Notes under the pieces: model-generated | The model's input: the letters and a program-made list of their open reading frames with translations, nothing else | Database searches by the model: none | Told to the model about the DNA's origin: nothing | Shown here: in pieces, positions 34,301-46,579 of the stretch | Position numbering within the stretch: the first letter of the stretch is position 1 | How the letters are laid out: the number at the start of each line of letters is the position of its first letter | Program-made: the position numbers and the translations under genes | Assembly (NCBI GenBank): GCA_023935145.1 | Contig: CM043700.1 | Coordinates: 3,002,001-3,066,000, forward strand | DNA: 64,000 bases | Direction: 5' to 3' | Source: Bretschneidera sinensis | Taxonomy: Eukaryota; Streptophyta; Magnoliopsida; Brassicales; Akaniaceae

Positions 34301-37186
34301 TTTATATGATTGCTGCAGTCCATTTTCTGGTCATACAGTACTTTCTGGTCAATGGAGATCAAAGTAATCTTTATTATTATGGGTTTCAGAGTATTGAACC
34401 ATTGCAGATTTATTGAGTTGAACTGAATAAATGACAGACTATTTGATTAATAATTGCAATTCTTGTTTTGCAGAATAGCAATAAATGCTTAGTACGCAGT
34501 TAAGTTTTAGGTAACCGTGAGACTTTGGAGTTATCATGATTCATGAATATAAAATTTGCTAGTAGAACATAGAAAATTTGAATGGTAATGCTGACTTTGA
34601 TTGTGCTGCCCTCATATGATAATCATTCACTTTTTAACTGGGATTGAGAGTAGTATATTTTGGTGCTGGTTATGGTTTTGGAGAATTGTCGCATGCCCGA
34701 GTTATGAGGAAATATATCCATTGTTTTGGTACCGGAGTTTTCCTGTAATAACACGTACTTTGAGCTCAATGTTGAACACTGGAGGGAATGGATGCATCAG
34801 CTCTTGAGAGTGATTAAATGTCTTAATCTCTTGGTATGAGAACTGTAGTTTACAAAGAAGTATCATAGGTTCTGATAATTTGATGAGTCATTGAATTACT
34901 GGCTCTATTCTGATAACCTGTTTTTGGCTATAATGAGGGTACAAGGTTGAACTTTTGTTTCACAGGAGGTGTCTAATATATTGAAACATCAATGTTTGGT
35001 ATAGAAAGCAATCGTTATCTGTTCGGTCAGTACATTATGAAGGGATATCCTGGTGCTCTTAGCTTTTGGCTCCTCAATGGAACTTCAATGATAGCATATG
35101 TAATTCAATCATCAATTTTGAAGAGAAAGAAGGTTTTGGGTTTTCTCACTTACAGGATTTCGTTGTCCTGTTGCTAGTTTCTAGGTTGAAGGTTTCTGGT
35201 TGGGCAGGTCTACTCTAAGCTGAGGCTATAGTTGTGGGTAGATCAGATGGGGAATATTAAGGCAGTTAGCAGGTCTGAGGGCCCAAAATAGCGACCAGAT
35301 GATTCTGTCTTGCTATGGATGTTAAAATCTGGACTTGTTATTCTTGGATCTTGGTTATGCCTCTTTGTATTGGTTTTAATAGAATTAGAAGGTAGCGTTA
35401 GTGAAGTAATGAGTATGTATCTTGTAGTTCCATTAGTCATTTCTTTTCATACAAGCTGCTTCTTGGAGTCTCTTTATCCATTGCATTTATCCTTTTATGG
35501 GGATCAATGGTTTGCTACAAATTCAAATTCCACATGGGTATGGAATCTACCTTTCACAAGTTATCTCAAGGCATGTTGAATTGTTTGCGATAGCTTCACC
35601 TTTTGAATGTATGCTGTTTTCTGAGATTTTCTGTAACTATCTCTCTCTCTCATTCTAGCATCCTTTTTTAGTCACTATCATCTCAAGTTGGAAATCTATG
35701 ATGCTTCGGTTTGATGATTTCTATTAGACATCACGAGTTAGGTTACTGGTTGACCCTAGTAAAGGGTTAGGTTGGGAAGACTTGGAGCTGGTTGGGCCCA
35801 TTCCATTACCAGCTTCGATGTCAGCATTTCAGTGATTCTGCAGAATGTATGGTTTCAGGTTCACCATGTCTTTTTCTTTTCCCTTTGTTGTTATAAATTA
35901 TTATATTATTGAGTGTTTAAGGCTATTTTCTCTATTTTTGAACAGATATATGACAGAGACACTGGTGCTTGTTTATGTTCTCTGTAAGCTATAACATTCC
36001 AAATAGATTTGTGGGGGCATTTATTTGCGTTTAACAATATCAAGATAATTTGTTCCTTAAACTGTAATATTTCTTTCAAAATATTGAGTGCAATTGATGA
36101 TTTTGTCTTCCTCTTTGTACTTATGCGTTGTTTGTGTCTTGTCAATGTTATTATTCATAACGATAGCAGTTGTTCATGTATCTGTGCTCTTACAGCTTGT
36201 CAAAGGAGTTCATGGACACTCGACGCTTGGTGACCCATGCATTTATGTCTCACAAAGTTGGGTTGAGGGCACAGCACTTGGGTCTACACAAAGCAATATG
36301 TGTTTTATTGGGGTGGAACACTGTTGTGCCTCTTGACACAGTAACATGGGTCCCAGAAGTGTTGCCTGATACAGAAGCTTTGGCCGAGAAGGAGGATTTG
36401 ATTCTTTGGACTCCAGTCGTTGTTATCCACAATATTTCTATGTCAAACAACAGTCCAAAAGAACAGAAGGTGATACCCGTTGAAGGTATCGAGGCTTTCC
36501 TAAGAGGTAAGTGGCAAATCTTTCTGATTATTTATTTAGTGCAATTGGCTTAAAATTAAATTTGACTGAAGATACTGCAATTCATGTTAAATAATACAAG
36601 TTCTATGTAGTATTTCATGAGCAAAGTAAGTCTTGTTTGTGATAAATCTATAGGTAATATGGTGCAGTTCTAACTTATTAAAAAAAATATATGGTGCAGT
36701 TCTAAATCTGTGAAAAATTAAAGATTGCTTAATTTTGGGTTATTGGACAATGAGCCAGACTTATAGTTTTCTTGTTCTTGCAAATTGGGGCTCCCTTTTT
36801 TTTTCTTCGTCTTTTGAGTAATCCCAGGTAAAGGTTTTGTTGGGGGGAAGATCAGCCTAGGGAGACCTTCAGACCAAAGTGTCATGGTGGTAAAGTTCAT
36901 GGGCACATTTTCTGGGCTGGCAAATGCAGAGAAGCTTCATATGTATTTTGCTGAGAAAAAGCACGGGAGAGTGGATTTCGAGCTAATAACATCCAGCAAC
37001 TGCAAACTCAACATCAGTGCAGAAGCAGGAAGACAGGGAGACAAGATGGAGGAGCATCTTTTATATGGTTACATGGGGATTGCTGAGGACTTGGATAGAG
37101 TTGATTTTAATACCAAGAAGTGGAGTTTAATAAAGAGCAAGAAGGAGATTCAGGAGCTGGCGAATGCTCCTGTTAAAACCAGATGA
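31386..37186 (+). CDS. XS-domain protein with zinc finger and long charged N-terminus
   Basis: The proposed exons are 31386-31415, 31712-33966, 36196-36506 and 36828-37186 (984 aa, frame intact). Exon 2 alone could start translation at the Met at 31712. The first 750 residues are low-complexity, rich in Arg, Ser, Asp and Tyr, with RS-like stretches (SPRARRSLSPHKPDGS). An acidic patch (EEFEDLYDSDEEWIDED) lies near residue 575. A Cys-His finger follows (CIVCGRS near residue 757, then THAFMSHKVGLRAQHLGLHK). The XS domain starts around 820 (LILWTPVVVIHN) and runs through VVKFMGTFSGLANAEKLH, a block like those in SGS3/IDN2-type proteins. Unlike those, I see no C-terminal coiled coil or XH domain. 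XS domains bind RNA in the plant small-RNA and DNA-methylation machinery. The role here is inferred to be nuclear RNA-related. Intron 2 is 2.2 kb. Confidence 0.85.
33967..36195 (+). other. Large intron 2 of the XS-domain gene
   Basis: The donor is AGAAG|GTTTG at 33967 and the acceptor is TTACAG at 36195. Joining gives the uninterrupted frame CIVCGRSLSKEFMDTRR, which confirms the junction. Several short open frames inside have no domains and are treated as intronic noise. Confidence 0.75.
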
Positions 37187-38614
37187 GGTAGCTGTTGGAA
37201 AACATTTGGTGCTGTAATTATATGTTCTCTATAATAGGGGAAGTCACTGTAAAAATGCAGTATCTTTATTCCCCAAGGTCTCTTAGTAGTTGATTTGAAA
37301 TTAAGTAAACAGATGTAGATCCAAAAACGTTTCGGTTTGCTGTGTAACCATGCTATCATTGCCTTTCTATGGTTGTTCCTATCATGATCTTAGATAGTAG
37401 GAATAGGGATCTTGATCTGAAACCAAAGTTCTGATACAGTTTTACTATTTGTTGAATTTGACTGTAATAACTATTTATTAAAGCATTATACAGTTTTATT
37501 TTCCCTTAGATTTGTGAAACCAAAATGGATTGTATGAATGTTGCCTGACGTGAACACCTGTCGGAAGTGTAGAAGAAAACTTGTAACTTCGATACAGTGG
37601 GGAATTGTGAGAAAGAGTTGGTACATGTATGAGTTTATGAAGTAAAACGAAATTTTTGTTAATTACAGGAAGAATGATGGGACCTTGGGTCCTAAAAAGT
37701 GAAGCATCAGAAAAGAGAGGATGAAACATGGTGACTTAGACTGAAGGAAAGTTCACTACTAATTATAGAAAAATACGTAGGTAATTTTTGTACCATGCAC
37801 TTTTATTTGTGATGCCGTATTAGACTAACGTGGCATTCATAAATTGAGACTTGGTTCGTGGTCACCCTATTTGCCCCCTTCGTCATTTTGTGCAAGTTCG
37901 TGTTCATTAATAAAGCCACTTTGGGAGGTGCTTAGCCCCAACAGAGAGTATTTCATTACATAGGAGTGGGTGCATTTCAGCCGTGTGTGCTCCTTATAGC
38001 CCTTCTGCTACAGATTACAAATATCTGAGAAAATAAGACAGGGCTGCATCACTTTTGAGAAGTTTAATTGTTGCTAGAATGATCAAATGAAATTCTAATT
38101 TGCATTTTGTAACTTGCTCAAGAAAACCACATGGATTCTCTTCCTGTTAGAACTTCTTTGCTCGCATTAATTTCGATTGTTTTTTTTCTGCAGTAACTTC
38201 CAGGCTAAGTTGCATTCTAGCAACTTACAATGCTGTAGTATCTTTGAACCATTTTTATTTTCTTGCTTGTTCCTTGAAGGTCTTTACTCAGGTAGGCTTA
38301 TAAGATACGAAGGGATCTAAAGAAGAGGTGATTAATTCATTTTTTCTTATTCTTTTGCTTCTAAGAAATGAGCACTAATGATGGAATCAAACAGAAAATA
38401 TGTGAAATGTAGACAACAAATATTAACCAACTTTCATTGAGAAATGGATAATTAATTAAGAACTACAAACAATAAAAGGAAAATTAAATGATCACGAGCT
38501 TACAAGCTTTTAAGATGTACAAGTTTTATGGAAGTCACAAAGACACTGCAATTCTCTTCTTCACCTCAACTATTCATGCAAGTGTCTGTCTGCAGAAATT
38601 ATTCAAGAATTTTC
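37187..38614. other. Convergent spacer between the XS and ABCG genes
   Basis: This contains the 3' UTRs of two convergent genes. No further gene or repeat that I can support. Confidence 0.5.
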
Positions 38615-41600
38615 TCATCTCCTTTGGAAGTTAAGGTACTTGATTCCATAGGCAAAGACAAACAAGAAGAGGAGAACAAAACCAATATGGGCAGCAGCTA
38701 CAGCTGGAAGGAAGTTATATTCAAATCCTAAGTATCTCTTCAGGTACTCCTTCACCGTAATCAAACCATCTTCAGGTACATCAACAAGATCAAGTTTGTT
38801 ACCGACTTGGGAGGTCACAAGGCCGTAGATTGTCCAAGCCACGGGAGAAGCCCAGTAATACCACCTCCACCATATTGGTATTTGCTGTAATTGTGAAGAG
38901 CTAGATTTTAGTCTTGACTAACATGATATATATACGAATACAGAAAAAAGGGAAATGAGAGCTTAGAATTGTATTATGTATGATACATACCGTCCGAGGG
39001 ATGAGGAAACCAGAGAAAAGGTTCCAGAAGCTAAGGAAGAAAGACATAACAATGGCAGCAATTTGATGGCTTGGAGTGAGAGCAACAATCATCATGCCAT
39101 AGAGTGTGAAGTACATAAAGCACATGAATATGAAGAAATAGAACCACAGGAACTTTGCAACGTGCCAGTGGAACCCAATCATCGAGTAAAGCAATAAACT
39201 ATACACAAAAGTTTGAATTGAAACATAAATTATCTCTATGGCAACCTGCAAGGCACAAGACAGGATCAGCATGAATTTCTCGAATTAAGTCAGAAGTATC
39301 AATTCTTCGTATTGACTTGACACCAAGGTTTCAGCTTCTTTTACCTGAGCAAATGCATAAGGTAATGGCGAGTACATCCCAGCTGCTCTTTCACGGTAGA
39401 AGACTGTTCTTTCAATTGCTACAACAGGCTGCACAGAAGAAGTGTTGGTGGCTCCGAGGAAAAGGACAGCAGAATACATAGCTCCCATCAGATTTACTAG
39501 ATCTTGCTGCTTATCTCTGTTTACATGATATGTTGCAAGATGAATTTACCAACTCAGATAATTTTCCAGAAAAGAAACAAGAACTTATAGTATTGTTTAA
39601 ATGAATTATGCAGAATAAAAGGACATAAACATAAAACCAGCTGACTTTGATCACTTTCTTAGATTATCTTTTTACTCCTTGCAATCAATTTCCTATAACC
39701 CAAAACTCATTTATTGAAGTTCCAGGGAAAGGACACAAGCTCAGTTTGAAATTGTATTAAATTTTTGTACTTACGTCTTTTCTCCTTTGTTCCAGAAAAT
39801 AAGTCCAAATATAGCACCAACTGCCACTGTCATGAAGTACCGGATGGTATTGTATTCCGGGTTCCTCCAGTAGGACTTCTGTTGTTTCCAGAAGCAAGCT
39901 TTGCACTGAGTGATGAAGTCTTGAGAGTATTTGTTAGGAAAATAAAGGTCCTTCGATCCTGGTACTGGAGTGCTTAGCTCATTAATAAGTTTCTGATTCC
40001 TCCTGGCATTAAGAAATGTGAAAGAAATGAAAGATCAGCATAATATAGAGGTGACGGAGAGGAAAAGCAGGAATCAATGAGATAGAACTTTCAAATTCTA
40101 TTTACCGATAGAGGTCAGAGTTGGCATAAATATCAGCAAAATCTACATCAAGTTGTGCCTCAACTGCAGTGGAACTGATTTCCAGCATCCACGTAGCAGG
40201 ATTGTAGCCATCTTTGATCTTTGGAACTCCTGGAACAGCCTGCAATGGATTGTATGTATTAGAATTACTTCATTAAGACTCATGAAAAACTGAGATATGA
40301 AAAATGCTTCTGTTTTGGAGAGAAAAAAATTTTAATTTTAGGAAATGAAACTAAAATGACTAGGAGTCTTTCACTAAGCCAAAGAAGCATTATTTGATAT
40401 TGATCTCTGTGTGCTTGTTATAAAGATTGTATCAAGAGGAAAAAAAACATCTTGCTGTCCTTTGCTAGAACAATTGTTAGTGTAACAGAAGCATGTGAGA
40501 AGTAATACTACTCACTTCAAAGTATTCTACAAGCTTGTGAGAATGGTGACCAAGGGTTCCGGCATAAATGACTTGTCCTCCTCTCTTCATCAGCAGCAGC
40601 TATAGGGCAAATTGAATTCAATTAATAAGCTGCAAGGTCAGTTTATACAAACTACTATGTTTTAGACATTGAAGGGTTCTCAAATACCTCGTCAAAGGCT
40701 TCAAAAATGTCTATGCTCGGTTGGTGAATTGTGCAGACAACTGTTCGTCCTGTATCCACCGTATTTCTCACAGTACGCATAACAATTGCAGCAGCTCTAG
40801 CATCAAGGCCTGAAGTTGGCTCATCCATGAAGATAATAGACGGATTTGCTACCAATTCTACAGCTATAGTGAGTCTCTTTCGCTGTTCAGTTGACAGGCC
40901 ATCAACTCCTGGGAGGCCAACTAGATAATTTCTCAATGGGTTTAGCTCAACAAGGTTCATGACTTCCTCAACAAACATCTGCAGTACAAATGATTAAAAC
41001 ATTTTGATCAATAGCAATGTCAAAAAACTAGAAAGCATAATGCTTATGACCATGAGTCCAAGAGTTCATATCTATTTAGAAAGGAAAGATGAAGTAAAAA
41101 GAAAGCTTGCACTAGACACAACAACACAGGGCATTTATGGATTGCTGCATTCAGGATAAGTAGACTGAATGAACAGATCAAGAGTTGAAAAGTTTAGTAG
41201 ATAAAGAAATTAAGAATATAAGATGCAACAAGATCTAAGTGCTAAACATGCCTTCCGTGTTTCTGCTTTAACCTCCTTTGCAAGACGCAGCCAAGCAGAA
41301 TAAACAAGAGATTCATAAACTGTAACATGTGGAGAATGGATGTCATTCTGTTCACAATAACCGCTAACCCGAGCAAAAGTTTCTTGATTTTTTGGGTAGC
41401 CAGAAATACTAATACTTCCTTCAATGTATCCTCCAGTTTTCCTTCCTGCAAGGACATCCATTAGGGTGGTCTTTCCAGCACCACTAACACCGACCAATGC
41501 TGTTAGAACACCAGGCCTGAAAGCACCACTGACATTGCGTAACAGTTGAAGACGATTCTCTTCAATTCCTTGGCTCTTCATTTCCTGATGAAAAAGGGAG

Positions 41601-44600
41601 ACAATAGGTGCATACAAAAATGTCAATCTTTTTTAATAAATTAACTTCTTACATTGTGTTACAAAAACTGCACCATTAAAAATTTAAAAGTAAGATATTG
41701 GAGAAAAGACTTACAGCAGGCATATCAACATAGTAATTCACATGATCAAATGCAAGTGACAAGGGTTGGAAGGGCAACAGCATTCCTCTTTTTGTAAGTG
41801 CTTGCTCTGCAGAACTTACAGTTGAGTTGTCAGGAGTATTCCTCACTGCCATATCAATACCTGCAATCATTCACATTGTATCAGCATCCAGATCAAAGTC
41901 CCGGCTTACTATATTATTCCTAAATGTATGTCTATTCCATCTAATGAGTGTGAGATTATTCAGGTATTAAGGAAAAGCTGGAACACTTTTATCTATCATT
42001 TGATTTTTTAATTATTTGCATAATCGATTTGTAGGATGTCAAACCTTCAAAAAGTGGGGCGGTGGATACTGAACTTATTTCTGTCACCCTCATTTTTTGC
42101 TGTCCTTTAGAAGAGGACTGCTTCCTGCTCTTACTCTGATCATTATCCTCATCAACTATAACAGATTTAGTATCTCCCAGAGCTGCATTTATTTTCAAAA
42201 TATCAAAACTAATTTTTTTTGCCATAATCAACATGGAAACGGGTATGAGAAATGAGAGCTTACGATTCAAAAATGTCAGTGCTGCTATAAAACATAGATT
42301 AAAAAGCAGGGAAAACCCCAGGAGTGCAACAACACAAATCCAATACCAATGCTCTTCCGTGTACATGCCCCTGGATCTAAGAAGAGCCTTTCCAATTGTG
42401 GGTTCTGAGATATGACTGGCAAGATTGGGCTGCATCAGGGAAACAACATGCATGGCATTTAGTAAGATAACTTTGAAATGAACAGTGTAGAATTTTGAAT
42501 TAATTGTTTGAATATTCTTAGGTCTTACTGCGCTCCATCTCTCATCAAGAAATTCATTGATGACTATAGCATTCTGTCCATATGACATGGGAGAAATGTA
42601 ATAGCCCCATATCATCCATGGTTCAATATCATCTGCAAAAGGAGATGGAGTTCTTACATTATCTCAATCACAAGAAGAATTGGAATCAGAGTTGTACAGA
42701 AATGGCTTATTTTAGCGATTAAGAAGAATAATTAGCTTAAATATATAAACTGCTAACCTTTGGCAACAATGAATCCACCGAGGACAAATACCAACAGCAA
42801 TGTAAATGTACCAAGTGTGTTTGCTACAATTTGTGTTCTCCCCAGTGCAGCAATGAAACGGAAAAGAGATAGAGCCATCTGATGCACACCAAAGAATGCC
42901 AATAATTGACGGAAGAACCTGAAACATTATGCATATGTTAGTGCACATCATTTACAAATTGACAAAGCTCATGGGTCACTATAAGTTATGAAAAGTTAGT
43001 CATTTTTCAGGGTGATAAGAAGTGCACAGACACATACCTACTGGCAGAAGGAGCGAACCCAATTGTGTAATATGTGAGGATAATCCATATTGCTGATTCA
43101 ATTAAGGAGAGAGGAATCCTCAGGATCCAAATTGGCAAAGCAAAAGCCCATGCTGGATAGAACAAAAAATCTCTCTGCTTGAAAAACACAGGAAGCCTGA
43201 ATATAGTCATTGCAAGCTCTGCCATCCCATTAAACATAACATTAATGAGACTGAAGAACAGTGCACCATAGAATTTTCCTCCGTCTTTTATATGACCAGC
43301 CTTCATTTCTGTTCTTAGAAACACTGTCATGGCAATTAGTGACATGATGGTAATCTGGGCTGTCTTGAATATGTAAAGAAAATTGTTGCGCTTCATCAAT
43401 AGCCACTCTCTTGCAAAGCATGCCTTGAAGAGTTCCCAGTGTGATATTCCATACTTTTCTTTCACTAATGCAGCAGGGTGGGTTTTAGATTTATCATAAG
43501 GAACTCTAAGTTCTTCAGTGACCTTTTGGCCAATGTGGAAAGAATTGAAGTGCTCCACAAACTCAGGTACCGAGATGTATCTGTAAGGTTCACTCTTTCT
43601 GCACCAGTACTGCTGTTGGTCCTTCTTGGAAGTTACCTCTTGCAAGAAATCTGCAGCTCCTTTCCTTTCAGGACATTTGAAGCCCACAGTTTCAAAAAAT
43701 TCAAGTACATTCTCACGTGGGCCTTGGTATACTATCTGACCCTCCGAAAGCAAGATAATGTCATCAAAAAGATCATAGGTTTCTGGAGCAGGCTGCAGAA
43801 GAGAGATTATCATGGTCACATCCATGATATGAACCATCTGCCTCATAAACCTTACAATCTGGAAGGTAGTAGAGCTGTCCAGACCAGTAGATATTTCATC
43901 CATGAAAAGGGCTTTGGCTGGTCCAACCAACATTTCTCCTGCATTTTTTTTATGCAAACAGTACCTTTTAGATTGTTCTTGCAATATGGCACAGTAAAAA
44001 ATGGCAAGGACAAGGACTCTTCAAATGACAGAATAGTTCAAAAATTCATTATCTATAGTTAATGTCATTAATTGGAGATTAATTTGTTAATTTATTCTTC
44101 TGTTATGAGCTTATGAACAAGGCATGACAAAGCTACCATTTGAATACTTGATGGTAATGGAGAAAAACGTAAAAATAATAATATTTGGAGGGCGATCTCT
44201 TGACATCTAACAATCAAGCAGAAAGTAACTGCTAATTTATACCATAGAGAAAATTCAAAGTTTCAGGGGGTTGGGAAATTGTCTGCATCTGAAATTGGGA
44301 AATTGGTGGATGTACTAACCAATACACACCCTTTTAACAGATGTAGACGCTATAAACTATGAAATCTATGAACGCGGTAATCATTCCAGATGAAAAAAGA
44401 AACAAAGAAAACATGCCGGTGATTTCAAGTTCAGAAACATAATATGACTCTGGAAAATCAATTCGACCTTAGTATTTCTTTATGCTTTGCTTTGTCTACA
44501 ATTTACATACCTGTAGTGACACGCTTCTTTTGCCCACCAGATATTCCCCTTCTCATCTCATTCCCTACCATAATATCAGCACATATATCTAACCCAAGAA

Positions 44601-46579
44601 TCTGTTACAGTGTATAAATGAGCTAAGCTTAGAAAACTTAGGCTAAAAGCAAGTAAGCTACATACTAATCAGAAAAGGAGGCAACAAACCTTGAGCACAT
44701 AATCTGTAACTAGACTGGTTTTTTGGCCTGCCATTGCAGTAGCTTTCATGAAAGCGTCTATCTCAGGGTCTGGTTTGATTCCTGCTTCTTTTTCCCTTCT
44801 TGACAACTCTGCCAAGAGCTCATACCTAGTACCAACTCCCAAGCAACGTCCAGAGAAGTCCACTGTCTCTCTGACAGTCATCTCTCCATGGTGTAGGTCA
44901 TGCTGGCTGATATAAGCACATGTTCTTTGGGGAATGAACTCCACGAATTCATGACCACAGTAAGTGACTTTCCCTGATACCTGCCATTGGGGTTACAGAT
45001 GACAATAGAAACCAAAGACTACTCATTACTAAACTAGTAAACTCAGAGTTCAGTTATATTGGTGGAATTGATGATGAAAAGATCTGTGAAAACCATAATA
45101 ATAAGAAAATTCAGGAATAACTTGATGAGTTCGTTGGGAAAAGGGTAACTAAAGAATGGTATAAATAATGTATAGGTCATTTGTTGTTGTGATTTATAGT
45201 GCACGACTTCAAGAACTAACTAATGGTTCAGCCACAAAAAACTCTGTAGTATCTTTTACTTGCATTACACACTATAGAATTGCGTAAAACCATAGAAATT
45301 ACTTAAATTTGACAGGAATAACACACCCTTAAATCCTTGCTCATCTTCCCAGCAAATGCTTGCAGCAATGTAGTTTTTCCAGATCCTGGAGGCCCTAGAA
45401 GCAGTGTCATTCTAAGGAAGAGATGAAAACCAAAAATGTAAGGAAAACGAACCAGTCAAAAAAGTTCATAAAAGAAATTCAACAAGCAGAAGTATCAATT
45501 GAATAGTACATTGTCAGTCACTAGACAATCATATGTAGATTGTTATTCTCTTTCTGAGAAAATGATTTCTAATTCAGAATGTATCCATCAATTCAAGTAT
45601 TTCAGCAAACAAACTAGGAGAGAGAATCAATATGTTTAGTTTTTCTGTAAATTAAGTTTTTGAATCACATAGATGTACCGTGATGGTTTCACTATGCCGC
45701 TCACATTGTGGAGTATATCGACATTCCTATTCTTAGATGGGAAAAGCTTGATTAATCCAAGAACTCCCTATTCATCACCATAAAATGAAAGCAACATTAT
45801 TTGTCAGTAAAAATACAAGCTGCCAAGTAAATTGAAATTACTTTTACCAGAAGCATCAATGACGCATTTATAAAGAGTTAAAAAAAACTACCTCTATTGC
45901 GTTCAAGGACGAGTTCACCAGAGTTGGAAGTGCTCTGGTTCCAACATATGCATCTCCTTCTATAGATAAATGCTCAAAACGGACTTCGATCTTTGGAACA
46001 TCAATTCCCACCCTAAACATTAACGAATCATAATTTTCATAAAACTTTCGAAAGAGTCAACACAAATAAAACCTAAGAAACAAAAATTACACAGAAAAGA
46101 AAAAAAGGACAAAAGAAGCCCACCATCAAGGAAACAAGTAACAAAATATAGTATGTAGTGATAGAAAGAGAGGGAGAGAGTCACCTATCAGTCCTGTCCC
46201 TAAGCCTAAGAAGAAACTTCTCATTATCCTCTTCAACAACCTTGAGTACACTCTCCATGAGATGCTTCTTGTCTTGCATACCAAGATTGGTAACATCAAT
46301 CTCTTCATAACCAACCCTCCCATTATCCAAAACCTGCTTCAAGATCCCCTTCCTCAACCGATCATAAGTGGGGAGCCTCTCTATTGCAGCCCATTTCAGC
46401 TCATCCTCATCATCTTCTCTCCCACTTTTCTGAAAAATATCTGTTTGGTTATTCCATGTCTCCCGAATACTCGCTGAGGCCCAAAGCCTCTTACTTGATG
46501 AGGAAAGACTCATCTTCCGGCTCATTGACCGGCTGCTCATTGTCCTAGCAAGGTCATCTCCACCCAAGGCGGTAGCCAT
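38615..46579 (-). CDS. Full-size PDR-type ABC transporter, subfamily G
   Basis: Twenty exons join to 1484 aa without a stop: 46185-46579, 45892-46012, 45679-45767, 45327-45411, 44690-44980, 44511-44601, 43038-43938, 42758-42918, 42529-42632, 42264-42429, 42045-42182, 41715-41860, 41252-41584, 40688-40978, 40516-40599, 40106-40239, 39775-40002, 39345-39516, 38991-39245 and 38615-38884. The order is NBD-TMD-NBD-TMD, as in plant PDR proteins. NBD1 has Walker [10 protein letters not shown] near residue 208, signature ISGGQ at 347 and ALFMDE near 367; its switch His is Gln (SLLQPAP), the usual degenerate PDR site. NBD2 has GVSGAGKTT near 928, LSTEQ near 1035, IIFMDE and a normal TIHQPS. PDR motifs such as [11 protein letters not shown] and [12 protein letters not shown] are present. 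The protein is expected to be a plasma-membrane exporter of secondary metabolites or hormones. The substrate cannot be read from sequence. Nearest subgroup by N-terminus: PDR1/ABCG34-39-40-like, uncertain. Confidence 0.95.
40979..41251 (-). other. GC-AG intron in NBD2 of the ABCG gene
   Basis: Exon 13 ends AAG at 41252 and is followed by GCATGT instead of GT. The acceptor is TACTGCAG before ATGTTTGTTGAGGAAG at 40978. Only this choice joins ...EVKAETRK to [14 protein letters not shown], the conserved PDR sequence, in phase 0. GC-AG introns are a known minor class spliced by the major spliceosome. Confidence 0.85.

Noticed and set aside
43478..44062. 194-codon + strand open frame
   Set aside because: It lies antisense to the large ABCG exon at 43038-43938, has no domain and is explained by that gene's codon composition.
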